DNA from: Aptenodytes patagonicus
Lineage: Eukaryota; Chordata; Aves; Sphenisciformes; Spheniscidae
NCBI RefSeq assembly: GCF_965638725.1
Contig: NC_134970.1
Span: 2,361,001 to 2,425,000 of the forward strand
Reading direction: 5' to 3'
Length of the DNA: 64,000 nt
The notes beneath the pieces were generated by a model. That model made no database searches. It had not been told where the DNA came from and saw only the letters and a program-made list of their open reading frames with translations. The translations under genes were made by a program, and so were the position numbers. Below are positions 13,266 through 26,700 of the stretch, one piece after another. Each line of letters begins with the position of its first letter. Positions within the stretch are counted from its first letter, which is position 1.

Positions 13266-16200
13266 ATAATGCACCTGTAATCAAGCTATTTGTGTGCAAC
13301 CCTGACTGTCTCTTGCAGAGGCAGAGCACCCCGAGGGAAAGGTAAAGCTGGGGAGGGGGTGCAGGACGAAGGACCCTTGTGGCTGCAGGTTGCTGAGTGC
13401 TAGGCAAAAAATGAGGATTTTCTGACTTTTTTAAAAATCCTTATCCGTTGGGTCATTTTGCAACGTGTAAACTGTATCTGACTTCAGTCTATCAAAGACA
13501 CCCAAATTCTCAAGCGCTATTTTTCCTCCACCTCTTCTGCAGAACTATCCACAGCTTCAAAACCAAATTATTTCAGCCCAAACGCAGCCCAGACCCAAAA
13601 AGTAGCTTTGGTTTGTATACTCAGATTGCATGTCATGCTGCAAACTGTGCTTTGGCCCGAAAAAAAAAAGCAAGCTCAGGGTTGTTTGTTTTCTGGAGAT
13701 GCCAAAATGCTTTGGAACCTGTGACTTGGCAGGAGGACGCTTCCTTCTCTGTTAAGGCAGGTAAATGTATTTGCATGAGACAACGGATCGGTTTTACCAG
13801 AAACCTTCAGGGTGAAGACAGTGGCTTGGTTAAAGAAACTGTTCATCCGCCCTGGTCTAACTTTTCTTCCCCGACGTGCACAAGCGGTTGCAGGTCTCCG
13901 TGGCTGGTTTCTGCCAGGACTTCCTCCACCCGCGGCCATGCCGCCTTCCTCCTGCACACCCTCCACAAGCCCAGGCCCTTTAAAACACATTTCCATGCAA
14001 ACTGCAGGATTGAGACAAGGCGAGTGGGGAAGCCGACATGCTGGCACCCAAAAGGCAAGGTGCCTGTGAGAGCGGGAGGTGCAGGAAAGCAAACACACCT
14101 GTGCCTATTGTGTCCAAGCAAGCACAACTCTACGTCCGAGAATAGAATGTAATGCCCGCAGCAGCCAGAGAAGCAGCACTGGTGGGAAAAACGCGGCTTG
14201 CAAGGGGATAAACGTTTGTTCCCATCTAGGAGAGATGGTGGCTGTTCTCTCAGTTCAAGATCCCCACTAGATCACCCTGTGCAAGCGCAGCAACAGCCTT
14301 CCTCACCTCAAAAGCTGCACATTCTTGGAAAGAAAGGAGCTTGACGCTCTTAGCTGGAGGAAAGGCACTTCCAAAGGCTGGCTTTAAGATCTGACAAATT
14401 TGTAAAACGTCCCGACTCAGGTCAGGATCTCACTACTCTCAGGCATGGCAGGAACGCCTGGAGCTGCTATCCTGTTTGAGCTCATCAGCTTTCACTGAGA
14501 GCAGAGCAAAAAAGCTTCGTGTGACCTCCTAGCTAGAAGAAATTACTGTTTTTTCATCATTAGTACAAGGTAAACCAAGTTAATGATTCATCCCACATAA
14601 TACAAACACTTTCATCTTCATTAATTTTACTTTCTTGTGTGGTTCCATTTCTGACAACCCCACACTTCACAGGGAATTTTAATTTGGGTCCCTGACATGC
14701 CTACAGCAGGAGAGCAAAGAAATGAGGGTGAAGATGGCAGCAAAGCTCCTGTTAATTATTTTTCATTTTAAAGAGCTTACAGTGTTCTCGGTCTGCACAG
14801 ACAAGGCCAACCCTTGCCCACCCAGACTCCTGCTCTTCCCACGAGGCTGAGGGGAGGCAGAGCGGCTGGAGAGGGCAGGGAAGGGAGACAGACCTGCTCT
14901 ACCAGGACAGCCAACCAGCCTGGGTCTGCTTAGGGACACTGGCTTCCAAAAAATGTGCAACAGCTAATAAAAAAACCCACCCTGGTTTTGTCCAGCTTTT
15001 CCCTACAAAGCTGTTCCACCACTGGTTGGGGGTGTCATAAGATCAGAAGCCCAGTCAGTCCTTGCAGCAAGGGGTTCTCCTGCCTGGGCCGATGGGAAAC
15101 GTGGTCACGACTCAAGGGCGGTGTTGCAATGCCGACAAAGAGGAGGGGGCTGGCCGGAGTGGGGAAAGGACCCTTGCGTGCTCAGACTCAGACCCCGTAA
15201 GGCTCCCCAGTGTCTCTGTGCCAGGTGTAGGAACCCATCTTCAAACCAAGGACTCACAGCTGCCCTAGCTATCTGGGTCCTGTCCCAGCAGAAAGCTGTC
15301 TCACAGGTACCCTACTCCCAGAGAGCAGACGACCTTCCATGGACCTGACCCCAAGCAGCCACCAGGCTCCTTCCTAAAGGAGGCAGAGGTGCCGGGGAGC
15401 ATGTCTGGGAGCCCACCCTTGGGGTTGCTGTTGTGCAATAGCAATATGTAATCAGGAGGTAAACAACAGCGTTGCACCCTCAAAGTGACAGCAGAGCTGG
15501 GATGGGCATTGGCCTCCCTGCTCTCACGTGGGGTGGTGCTCACCTGCCAGTGTTTTTGGATGCTATTCCTTTAAGGCACAACAGGTGGAAATGCAGGGCT
15601 AGAGGTACGAGGAGTATTTAAAACGGCCTGGCACTGCCAGAGCCCAGTGTCTGTCTACAGCAGGGAGGCAGGACACTCGCAGGAGGTCCTGGGGGTCGGC
15701 CACCGAGACACCAGCAAGTCTAGGAGCAGTTAGTCTAAAAGAAAAAGCAAGAAGTACAAAATAGCCTGCAGAAGTAACTTGAAGTGTAAGTAATGCTTCT
15801 TCGTTGTCTTTCTGAAATGTGAAATCTTTTGTACTACCGCTTTGAGATGGGGAAGGAGAAGAATACAAGTCCTGAGACACTTTTAAGGACTCTTCCTCAC
15901 ACATGTGCGAAGGGAAGCAGCAGTTCTGAAACAGCAGTGAATAGGTGTGCAGGTCTTGCTGGTGGGGAGGCTGATTTCCTTTGAAAGAAGGTCAGGAGCA
16001 TAGGATCAGGCTTAGGATGTTTATGTTTTCTTCTCTGCAGTAGATTTTTTTTTAATCTTTCCTTTCTGGAAAAAAGATTAATTATCATTACAATATTTGC
16101 ATTAAGTTTCAACAAGAAAATAACAAATGTTAGTAAATATTACTGTAGCAATCTGAACTGTTGCAAATCAGTTTACGGTCATTACAGTCTTTTGAATCAC

Positions 16201-16556
16201 AACACAGAGATAATCATAGGGATGCAGATTTTGACATTTAAGAAGAGAATTGTTATGGTTATGTCCTAAACGAGCTCTGAAGAGCATCAAGTTTGTACAG
16301 TTAAAAGGAAGATAGATACTGAAGCATAAGTGAATGGGATGTATGTGGTGTCTTAAAGCTGAAACAAGAGAAAGCTGGCAGACTCCTTTCACATCTATAC
16401 CAATAGCAAAGGGGTGGGTTTCTGCACACCCGAATTCTTACTCTGCAAAGGAAACATTCTTATAGGACTCCTAATATATTTCATCTGAAGTACAGAGAAA
16501 TAGCACCTCCTAATAGCAATTGTGCTGCTGCTAACAATATACGTGCCCTGGTGCTA

Positions 16557-16576
16557 TCCATCCATCCATCCATCCA
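16557..16576. repeat. (TCCA)5 microsatellite
   Basis: Five uninterrupted TCCA units are present. Confidence 0.9.
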
Positions 16577-16768
16577 GTCATGGTACAGACTGTGGCAGCA
16601 CAGTACGTGCTTTTGGATTATAGCAAGTTCCTGCTCCTTGCAATATGAGTAGTATTAAGCTAGAATAATATTTTAATAGTGTTGAAGTTGGTTTCACTTT
16701 CTAGCCCAAGAGACAAGAAACAAAAAGTAAGAAACAAATGAACCATGACACGCTTATCTGAAAAGCAA

Positions 16769-16872
16769 CAAGTTGGTGTATGGGGTATCTAACACCTTAA
16801 AGGAACATAAAATTAGGTCACAAGTTGGTGTATGGTGTATCTAACAGCTTAAAGGAACATAAAATTAGGTCA
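16769..16872. repeat. Two-copy 52-bp tandem duplication
   Basis: The units at 16769-16820 and 16821-16872 both begin caagttggtgtatgg and end aaaattaggtca. They are directly adjacent and differ at two positions, which indicates a recent local duplication. Confidence 0.95.
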
Positions 16873-19800
16873 GCAGCACAATCTCAGCAGGAAATTCAGT
16901 CACTGCCATGAGGGCTGTCTGGTTATTCTTTTTCATTTGTTTTCCAGAATATATTGCTCATATAGGACAGTGTTTAACTGGCACTTACAAATGTTCCTAG
17001 CTAGGAGGGTCACAAGTACTGCAGAGACTCCTAAAAACTGCTGATTTCTTCGTAAATCCTGATAGTCTTCAGTAACATCTGCCTAGCTGTTTCTGCCCAC
17101 TGCATCACAAAATTAGCACCTCCTATTTATCCTTTCCATATTGTAAAGGAGGCATTGGTTTGGAACGCAAAGTATTTCTTTTCTGTATGTGTTTAGGTCA
17201 GCTTGATCTTTTATCTTAAAATTGATTGCTCATTCATAACTCCATGAAAATGGAGTGGAGCGGTGGCTTTTCCCCACAGCAAATAAAACTCACAGTAAGG
17301 CCATCTATGCAGTGATCTTGATGGGCACTATAAAGATGTAGATAGCCCCAGGCCTGTGCAGCAAGAGTTCCGTTGCCGTGCCCTTCTTCTAGGCACACAA
17401 GTCTTCAGCATCTCCATAAATCACCCCTAGCACATGTGCCAGCGCTCCTCCTCACATCATAACCCCTGATGCTGCTGCTCGGCGCTGCCTGTGCCTACAA
17501 CAGTTTGCATCTGTGCAGCTTACTCATGGTGTTAGTGGGTCTTGCTTCAAAAGGATTTGAGGGGGGGGGGGATATTACTCCATTCTATATGTTATTATTT
17601 CTCAAATATTTGAATAACAGCAAGAATTCTGTAAAACAGAAGGACTCCTAGGCTAGAATTACAAATGCGGCAACTAACTCTTCATGTTTCATTGATCCCA
17701 TAGCACGTCCTTGACACTGGTCATTGTTAAGAGCAACAGTTAATAGCTAATGGATTGGACTGTGCTGATCCCTGGCAAGCTGTGTTAGGAGTGTACCAGT
17801 TTCTCCAAGCTCAACCTTGCAGCTGAGTCAGCAGAATTTGGGAACTGAACTCTGGTATTTCATACCCAGCAAGGGCAGCTGCTTGCTTGGGTTTGCATAA
17901 CTCAGGGGTCAGGTCCTGATCTCTTTCAAATCATTATAAATCTGAAGATATTCCTCCTGAGGACTGATAGAGTCACAAAAGCACCACAGAAACCCAAAGG
18001 AGGTCTTGTAATGAGTGACATTTAGAAGAGCTCACCTGGTCTGAGAGCACTTTCTGCTGGAAAACTGAAAGCACTATTTCAAAATTTAGGCATATGATAG
18101 TGCTGGAGAGGAAGGTGATGTTCCCAACCCAGGCCAATCCTGCAGTGCTTTCGGCACTGGGGGAATCCAGGGAAGTGTCCACACCCAGTAGACTGGGAAA
18201 CGCATCCCGGGGAGGCCTCATACCATAGCTACTCCAGACCAACCTCCCACTGCCCCGCAAAAGCACCATGAACCACTTTCTATGGGTCGAGACACTTCAA
18301 GACATGTCTGTATAAGCAAGGGAGACCGACTGTGGGGTTTGAGTGGGTCTAACCTCCCCAGAGCTTTACACACAGCACTAGAATTTCTTTGTCACTCAGT
18401 GGAGGTGTAATGCAGTGAGGATGGCAACGTACCAAATCAAAACAGATAGTGTTATTCATTCTCAAGATAATACTAAGATGACAAAAACATTTAGCTGCCC
18501 TGAGTTGGAAAGCAAGAAAAAAGGTCATTATGTTGTAAAGAACCTTGTGCTTGTTCCATTTGCACGGCTTTTCACACTGAACCTGCATCGCGGCACATCC
18601 GTGTCTCACTCAGCACTAACCAGCGAAGCCCCTTTGGCGCAGCGCATGCAAGTGCCAAGCTCTAATGCACTTAGGTGGTAGGAAGAAACACAACAAGACC
18701 CAAATTATGGAAACACGTTACAAGGTGTAATGAGTTTTTACCTGTCATTATGGTATAGGTATATAGTTGGGTTTTATTAATGCTCGAACATTTCCCAGGT
18801 CTCTCGTGCGCTCACACAACTGCACAGTTGCCCTCGGTCGGGTTTTCAGCAGCCCTTTGCAAGCTCATGGTCACGAACGTGGCAACTCAAGCCGAGCATG
18901 GAAATGGGTGGCTAGGAGAAAGTTAATACCCTTTGCCTGGTAATGGCTGTATCTTCTGTTTTAAAGCATGTTACAACTAAATGTTTTGATTTGTTAGTAT
19001 TAATCTTGCTGATGATTAGCCTATCCTGTTCTGGTTTTGTACAATATAATTCTTTGAAATCCCTGTTGCATTACACACCCAAACACACCAGCACACTGCA
19101 AACAGCTAGAGAGCACGGAGCCACCCCTGCCTGGCGGAGTGTCCCAGACAAGACAACGCCATCACCCCGGTCCTGGTGACATTGGTGTCCAGAGGCCTGG
19201 GTTAAGAGTGGAAAACTCATGCACCAACGTGCAAACTCCCATCTGCTAAGTTCAGCTGTAATACAGGTTTTGTGCTCTAAACCTTCAAAACCTGTTACGT
19301 TGGGACAGGGAAGAGAAGGAAGCCGGCAGTTCTGATGAAGCAAAATGAAAGTGAATTCACAAAAACAAGATTTGAGTTGTATCTAAAAAAAAAAAAACCC
19401 AAAGAAAAAGGAGTACAGCTCCAGTCCACAGCTGGTAATAATCCAGAGAGGACCACTGTTGCAACAGGGAGTTAGGGATTTATGCCAGGAGGCAACATAG
19501 CCCTTTGGCTGCAGGAGGGACTTTGCAAACACCAGACAGGCACATTCGTGCAGCTGAAAGCTTTCCCCATGGCAGCTTCTCTGCTAGTCCTGCGCCACGA
19601 GGGGAGTGGGGGAGAACTAGTACAAGCTTTTAATTGCCCTCCCCACCCCTTGACCTATCGAAATGTTTTAAACTAACCACAGAGACAGCCTGGCAGTCTA
19701 CAGAGACTGGCCCAACAGCGCAGGTGAGCTGAAGCCTGAAATGCCGACGGAGGCGGCTGTCCCAGAGCGCTACCAGCCCAGCACTTCCCACCCACGGCTT

Positions 19801-22724
19801 CTTTGCCCTGTGCTGCAGAGCAGCTTCTCGGAGACACTTTCCTACTGGGAGTAACTGGGTTCCTTCCCTGCTTTCCCTCCTGACCAGTCCATTGCACTGC
19901 CTTGCAGTCAGCTTCCCACTAGGTTTTTAACGTATCAGGCTTAACACAGCAGCTTCTTTGCCTGCATGGACATATGCGGCACAAATTGTGTGTCCAGGTT
20001 TCTCTCAGCCTGTTCAGCCTCCACAATCCCTCCTGCCTGGCAGCTCTGGTGCAGGCAGGAGCTCCGATGGCCACGCAGAGCGGGCTGCAGGCACCAACCT
20101 GCACAGTGCCGTGCACATCAGCTACCAAACAGGGTCCTGACAACCCGTCCTGCTGTGGTGTGGTAGGACCAGGTTTCTCCCCGCGGGAGAGGTTTCCAGT
20201 GTCCATCAGTCCATGGGGACACCATGGTCTCACGCGCTCAGTCCTTCCTGCTCCGAGAGTGATCAGAAATCCAGCGCAGGCACCTGGACACGCAGGTCAG
20301 TGCCTGCAAGAGGAGGAAGCAGGAGATGTGGACACGAGTGGAGGGGAACCCAACGTGGCAACTGTGTCCAAACCAGCCATGTCATGCAGCCCCCAGGCAA
20401 AACTAGTGGAGGATCATCAGTCACCTGCAAAGTCGGTGTGACTGCTCCTGTACGGGGTGACCAAATTCAGCTTCTGCTGGAAGGTTTTGGGAGCACTGCG
20501 CTCAAGCCTCATGCTTTGTGCCAACCACCAGACCCCCACCAGGACTTCAGGAAACCCCTCAGGACCAGTCATGGCATCCCTGCCTAGGGCAGATTTTTGC
20601 ACCTTTCTCTGAAGCAGCTGGTGCTGCCAGATACAGAGGGCACATACCAATAGGGTTGTGCATCTGTGTTTGAAGCCTGGAACGAAGCCTTGCCTCCACC
20701 GCCAGCTCCAGGAAAGATTTCACCAATACATAACAAAGGAGCACTACTTTTCCCCTTTCCCTACTCCTGAAAAATCAGGATAGACCGGTGAGAAGCTGCA
20801 GCTGAGTGGCAGGAGGAGTACAGGCTGGGCACAGGCACTTCACCTCTTCCAGCACTGGGGCTTCAGCAGGCACCGTCCCTGGGCACACAGCAGGATAAGA
20901 GCACAGCAGATATAATGGCACACTTGTCGTAAGCTTGCTTCCCAGCTGCTCTGGAGATCGCATACATGGCATTTCCCTCTGGTTTCAAGCCTCTTGGCTC
21001 TTCTATAGCCCCCTGCAAACCTTTGCTGTCCCATCTCCTCTCACCTTTCAACTCCCCCTCCATCTGCAGAAGCATTAATACAAACCACTTGCACAGCCAC
21101 TTACTTGCACTCCCTTTCATATGAGCTCAGCAGCCTTTCATCTTCCCTGGAGCTCTGAGGTTTAAACCTTGTGCTCTGACTAAAGACAGCAAATCCAGCA
21201 GCAAGTGTTCTTTGAAAGCAAGAAGGAACTAGAGCTCTTTTACCAACAGCTTGATGAAATTCTCCTCCAGCATCTCAAACAGCGCTTGCTCGTTGCAGAG
21301 AGTGACCAGCAAAGCTCGTTTGCACCATTTCGCTGGGCTAGGAAGCATAACCCTCGGAGTGCAATACAGCGCTGGCAGGAGAGAGGGGGTTTCCAGGCAT
21401 CCAGCTCAGTGGATTAGCATGGAAGTACATCACAGATTTTTACGTAATCAGCAGCTGTGCTTGCTCAGACTTGCTATACATGGGAGTTTTCTCCATTCAT
21501 TCAGTGAGCAGGGGAAGGTTTTAACAGCATCTGAGAAAACAGGACTAGAGGCAACTCAGAGCTGCAGAAGTTGCAGATATTGGTCATGCAAGCACACAGG
21601 AACCGTTCTTGTGTAGGCACAAGTGCACACGCGTCCTCAGAGATAGAGATGCAAAAATTCTTTCCTGCTCTAACATGCATACGAAGACCCTGATGCCACC
21701 ACTCTTGCACACATCTTTCTAGACACAGTTATATCTTTGTTTCAGAAAAGAGGTCTTGGTAATCCTTCCCTACCTGACAAAATGATGTTGTCAGTAACTC
21801 TGAAGTAGCCGACTGCTTTGGGAAGGAATCAGACTAACCGATTATTCAAATTTTGCCAAGAAGGGGAAAGCTGAACTGGGATCCTGCTTGCACTACAGAG
21901 CGTGGGCTGGAGGGCAGCAAGGTGACCATCAGCCAGAGGAACTGCTGTTAACAAGGGGCAAATATCAAGGTCTTTTTTATGCCACATTGTTTGCTTGCTG
22001 CAGAATGTTATGTTTGTCTTGCTGGCTACTTCTGGGATATGTATGAAAGAGCATTTTTCATGCTCAGTGAGTTAATTATTAGCCATGGACAAGTGGCCAC
22101 TGAGCAATTAGAAATCACAATACAAGGAAGAAAGCACAACAGAACACCTTTCATCTTAACACGGAAATAAAAGCCTTTTTCTTCTACCGGGAATTACCCT
22201 TAATAAAATTGTGTCACTTGACGCCCTGAAATCAAATTCTTCTGAATATTTACAAAGACTTTCCTTGGCACCTATCATCTTTTCTAGAACTTGGAGTATG
22301 CAGGTAGATCAACAGCCATGCTCAGGAAATGCACATTCCTACCACTGCACCATGCAGTGTCCAACAGCACACTCAGTCCAGGCCAAAGAAAACAGTTTAG
22401 GGAATTAAAAGCCTTGGCTTCCTCTGAGCCATCACTCAGTCCAAGACAAGGGGAAGGTCAGAAATATTCATCCTGAAGACTACGGACACATTTCAAGAGA
22501 CACGCAGTTTAGTTTGACATACCCCAATAATTTTGAGTCCTGGCCAAGGGTTAATTTTGGTGCAGTAGGTTTGTTGGATATACAGGTGGGACAGTGCTTT
22601 ATTGGTTTAAGTCTGATTGTTGGAGGGGTGAGGGGTAAATCCCTGCATCTCACTGACTTTACCAGCAGCTGAGGAAAGAAAAAAAAGTAGGGGTGAAAAA
22701 TATTACCCTTTTTCTCTTTTGTGT

Positions 22725-23024
22725 GTCTTTGAAGAGATCAGGGAAACAAAGAGCAGTAATTAAATACAGGCTTCAGAGGGGAACTCTGCTCTATGACATA
22801 AGGAAGAAATTTGGACATAAGGAAGAAATTTTTGCAATGAGGGTGGTAAGACACTGGCACAGGTTGCCCAGAGAAGTTGCAGATGCCCCATCAGTGGAAG
22901 TGTTCAAGGTCACGTTGGATGGGGCTTTGAGCAACACGACTTAGTGAAAGATGTCCCTGCCCATTGCAGGGGGGTTGGATTAGATAATCTTCAAAGGTCC
23001 TTTCCAAACCAAACCATTCTGTGA
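22725..23024 (+). mobile_element. CR1 LINE, 3' fragment, old copy
   Basis: The translated frame retains the CR1 ORF2 C-terminal pattern VVRHWHRLPREVADAPSVEVFK. After it come the CR1 3' tail (ggttggattagataatctt, then aggtcctttcc) and an ATTCTGTGA end at about 23024. It is strongly diverged and 5'-truncated. A 19-bp unit starting gacataaggaagaaattt is tandemly duplicated inside it (22794-22831). Confidence 0.85.
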
Positions 23025-23750
23025 GAGTAGGTTTTCCTAAGGAGTGGTTTTGGCACTCAGGCTCACAAGTGAACAAGCCTTCCTTTCAGTGCACGAACAA
23101 CATGGAAAGAAAATATGACCCCAGCTATTAAATTATTAGAAGCAGCATTATCTCCTGGCAAGGATCAAGGGAGCAGTTGAGCTCCGGATTGCCACCTGAC
23201 TCTCATGCCTGCCAGGGCTCAGTGGCTTTTGGACCATTTTTGGACTTCAGCCTTGTGATGGGCTGTTCTGATTTACGAGCGTTAAACAGATACCATTTCT
23301 GATTTTGAATCAAGTCTCTTCTGGTTTGGCCAAAATCTCTTTTTATGCTGTGCACGCCACCACTGTTGCCTGTCTGTGGGATACTGTTCCTGGGGCACTC
23401 CGCTCTGACGGACACATTGGTGGCTTGCAGGCATTGCATTAACCGAGTTTGTCATAAGAACAATTCCCCTTGTTTTACAGAAGGGAAGATTGGGGTGTTG
23501 GGATGAGACCCACGGGCAGTCGTGACGTCATGCAGCAACACAGCCAAGAACAGAGTTATCAACTCCCTCTTTCCCATTCAGTTGCTTGACAGAAGCGATT
23601 AAGTGCTATATTTCTTTCTAGCTCAAGTAGCCACAACCCTCGTATCCTCCAGGCACGAGGATTATTAGATGACTTGATCAGTTAACTTAATCATTTTGCA
23701 AATGTGATTATTCACCAACTTCTGTGCCTTTTCCAGGGAATGCAAGAAAA

Positions 23751-26700
23751 ATGACTTTACTAGCGTTCATCTTCCTGCTTGCCTTCCTCCCAGCTGAATC
23801 TGCAAGCAGCAGATATGCCCCCAAGGCAGCAAGTAAGTGTAACTTGTCTGGGGCACAGATCTTGTGGGTGGCCCAAGACCAGAGGTGGCATTACTAAGGG
23901 GGGAGCAGGGTTCAGAGCGTGTCTCTACCCCATCAGTGCCCATCACTGCCATGGGACCTTTCAGACCACATGATGCTGCACAGCCCTGGGTCCGCACTTG
24001 CCCCGGTACACCCGACCTGCTCTGCAGTCCCATCGGGTTGTGCAGCACAGCTGACATTTACAGCCAACATGTTTTCCTCTTGCAGTCTCCAGCCCTGTGT
24101 TCGGACCACGGCAGGTATATGGTCTGCTCAACGGGTCAGTTACAGTGAAATGCTTCTACCCTCCCACCCGCGTGAACAGACACGACAGAAAGTATTGGTG
24201 CAGGCAGTCGGCCATGGGCTGCATGACCGTTGTCTCCACCAACGGCTACACTGCTCCAGGCTACGAAGGCAGAGCCTCCATCACTGACTACCCACAGGCA
24301 GAAAACTTCCAGATTAACATCTCTGAGCTTACAATGGCAGATGCAGGCACCTACCAGTGCGGTGTTGGTATCAATGGCAGAGGGCTCTCCTACAAAGTCA
24401 GTCTGGATGTTTCTAAAGGTAATTACAGTCTTAGGGCTCCTTAAAGTATTATTTTCTTTTACTTCTCCCCCCCCTCCCTTTTTAATAAGGCTCCGCAGAT
24501 TGTCTGTCCAGTGTCTAAGAGCTCAAGATGCTCCATGCTTTTGGGAAACCAGCAGTTTTCATTTTCCCCTGTACTCTTACAGAATGAATTTTTTTACTAA
24601 AAACATAGCATAAAAATCAGACTAAACGAACCTCATCTTAAGATCACAAACATTGCTTAGAAACTGCTGACCTCTCTCGGCCATTAAAGTTTAGGGAGAT
24701 GCAGTCAGGGGGCAGAACTGCCCATCACTCCGATGTACCCTCCAACCCACGGCTAAGGCTGTGCAAGCCAAACCTGTGCTCAAGTCCACGAGAACGCAGC
24801 GTGCAGGACGGCACCACACTTCTGGGCAAGGCCCAGGGTGCAGAGCACGGTGCAAACTCATGGCACGGCCCCTGGCAAGAAGGCTCTGGGAGAAACTCCG
24901 CTATAGAGCAGGCAGTGATATAGCATAGAGACCGTAGTCCTGAAATGTGTGACAGACATGGGACACAACTGGGTAGATCATGCTCTGACCAGGAGTGGCA
25001 CATGGTCATATAATATAGCAAAGTAGAGAGAAACCCTATGCTAAAAAAAAGCCTTCAGAGGTATAGGGGAGTTGCACACAGTTACCAACAGAGCAGGCAG
25101 TAGACACTGACTGATGTCTCTGTATGCACAGGTCCACATGTACCCGAGGGCGCTGAGCTCTTCTATGTGAAGCTGTACAGCACTTTGACCATGTCCTGCA
25201 GCTTTGGGAAGGAGTATGAGAGCGTGAGGAAATTCTTGTGCAAGATGGAGAAAAACGGCTGCCATAACGTCATCGATAGTTATGGGAATATCGATAAGAG
25301 GTACACAGGGCGAGCTCTGCTGAGCAATGAGGATCTTCCAGGCTCATTCAGCATCGTGATAACTCAGATGGGCTGGGAAGACTCTGGCTTGTACCTGTGC
25401 GGGGTCGGCTTCTATGGGGAGAGCGGAGAATCGAAGGAACTGGACGTGCATGTCTATGAGGGTGAGTAAGCTATCCCCAGTGTTTTTTCTCTTCATCTCT
25501 GCTTCTCTTTAGAAGGATCGCTAGCAGCCTCACTTTATTTAACAGTCTCACTTTATTTAACAAGAACTTTAGTTTCCCTTTGCAGAGTGCTATTATCCTA
25601 TCCTCTCATCTAGATACTTCCTTCTATTCATGTAACTCTAATGTACTAAACCATCACTAATAAAGCTTGTATCAAGACTTAACTTTCTCAGCAGTGGCTA
25701 GCTATCTTCCCCAGTCTGGCTAGCCCAAAACTCCAGAAGGCAAATTCTGCCTACCAGTTTGAGACAAGCAAACTGTCTCTTCAAGTCTTAATTCCTTAAA
25801 TCTCAAAATGACAGATGTAGAAAGAAGACCTGCCCTTCCCCTAGCGAAGGGAGCAAAACTTTGAACTGTCAGTACACAAAGACAACAACCACCCAGTGAA
25901 TTTGGGAAAAAGAAAGGCGTGACAGACCCTTTAGGGTCAATTCCTAGCAGTGCCAGGACAGCCTCCTACCACCTGCACCCCTGAGCTTCACCTAGCCTTG
26001 CTTTAGCCAAAACAGCTTTGTTTGATCTGATATTTATTCTCTTGGGAGAGTGCCACATGGGCAAAAGTTAGACATGTATAGATGCTCATTTCATTTTTAT
26101 CTCCAGAGACAAAAGTTCCTCAAGCAAAGCCCACAATAATCGGAGTAAAAGGAAGTTCAGTAACTTTTGAATGCCACTATGAGTCTCTAAAAAAGTCATC
26201 AGTGAAGTACTGGTGCAAGTGGAGACAGAACGGGTGTGCTCGGATCATAGAGAGCTCCGGGTATGTGTCGGAGTTGTATGAAGGAAGAGTGGCCATGTAC
26301 GACAGCCCAGATAACAACACGATCACCATCATCCTGAACCAGCTGAAGGACACTGACAAAGGCTATTACTGGTGCATGACAGATGAGGATAAGGAGCAGC
26401 AATCATCAACTGAGCTGAAGATCATAGACGGTATGAGCTTGCGCGTTGGCAGTTCTCTGCCTGCTCAGCAGGTAGAAAACAACCTCGTAAGCACCACAAA
26501 GGAGCAGATCTGGCTTTTTAGGAAGAGATCTGAGGTCCAGCTCTGAACTTCTGTCTCATAGGGTGAAACATTGTGCCAATCCCCCCACATCTCAGTAGCT
26601 TTAAAAATGGAAACACAAGGTTTCAGTTTTATGGGAAAGTGTTCACAAAAATTTCTCATGCAAGTATTTCTTAAGCATTGCAAAAAAAAACCCAAGCTTT

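Larger units (their letters stand above)
13290..23736. other. Intergenic region between the FCAMR-like gene and PIGR
   Basis: I find no Ig-domain exon and no other supported gene here. It holds a (TCCA)5 repeat at 16557-16576, a 52-bp tandem duplication at 16769-16872, an 11-base G run at 17561-17571 and an old CR1 3' fragment near 22.7-23.0 kb. The non-coding first exon and promoter of PIGR should lie in its right part, because the first coding exon begins after a splice acceptor ending at 23736. Confidence 0.55.

Noticed and set aside
13317-13339. Possible mini-exon flanked by ttgcag and gtaaag
   Set aside because: It lies downstream of the FCAMR-like stop codon and poly(A) signal, encodes nothing recognisable, and short AG...GT pairs occur by chance.
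13448-14152. 234-codon open frame after the FCAMR-like gene
   Set aside because: No signal peptide, domain or splice-linked partner; composition looks random.
17973-18269. Minus-strand frame ending at a good donor-like site
   Set aside because: No recognisable protein and no matching acceptor-linked exons; not supportable as a gene.
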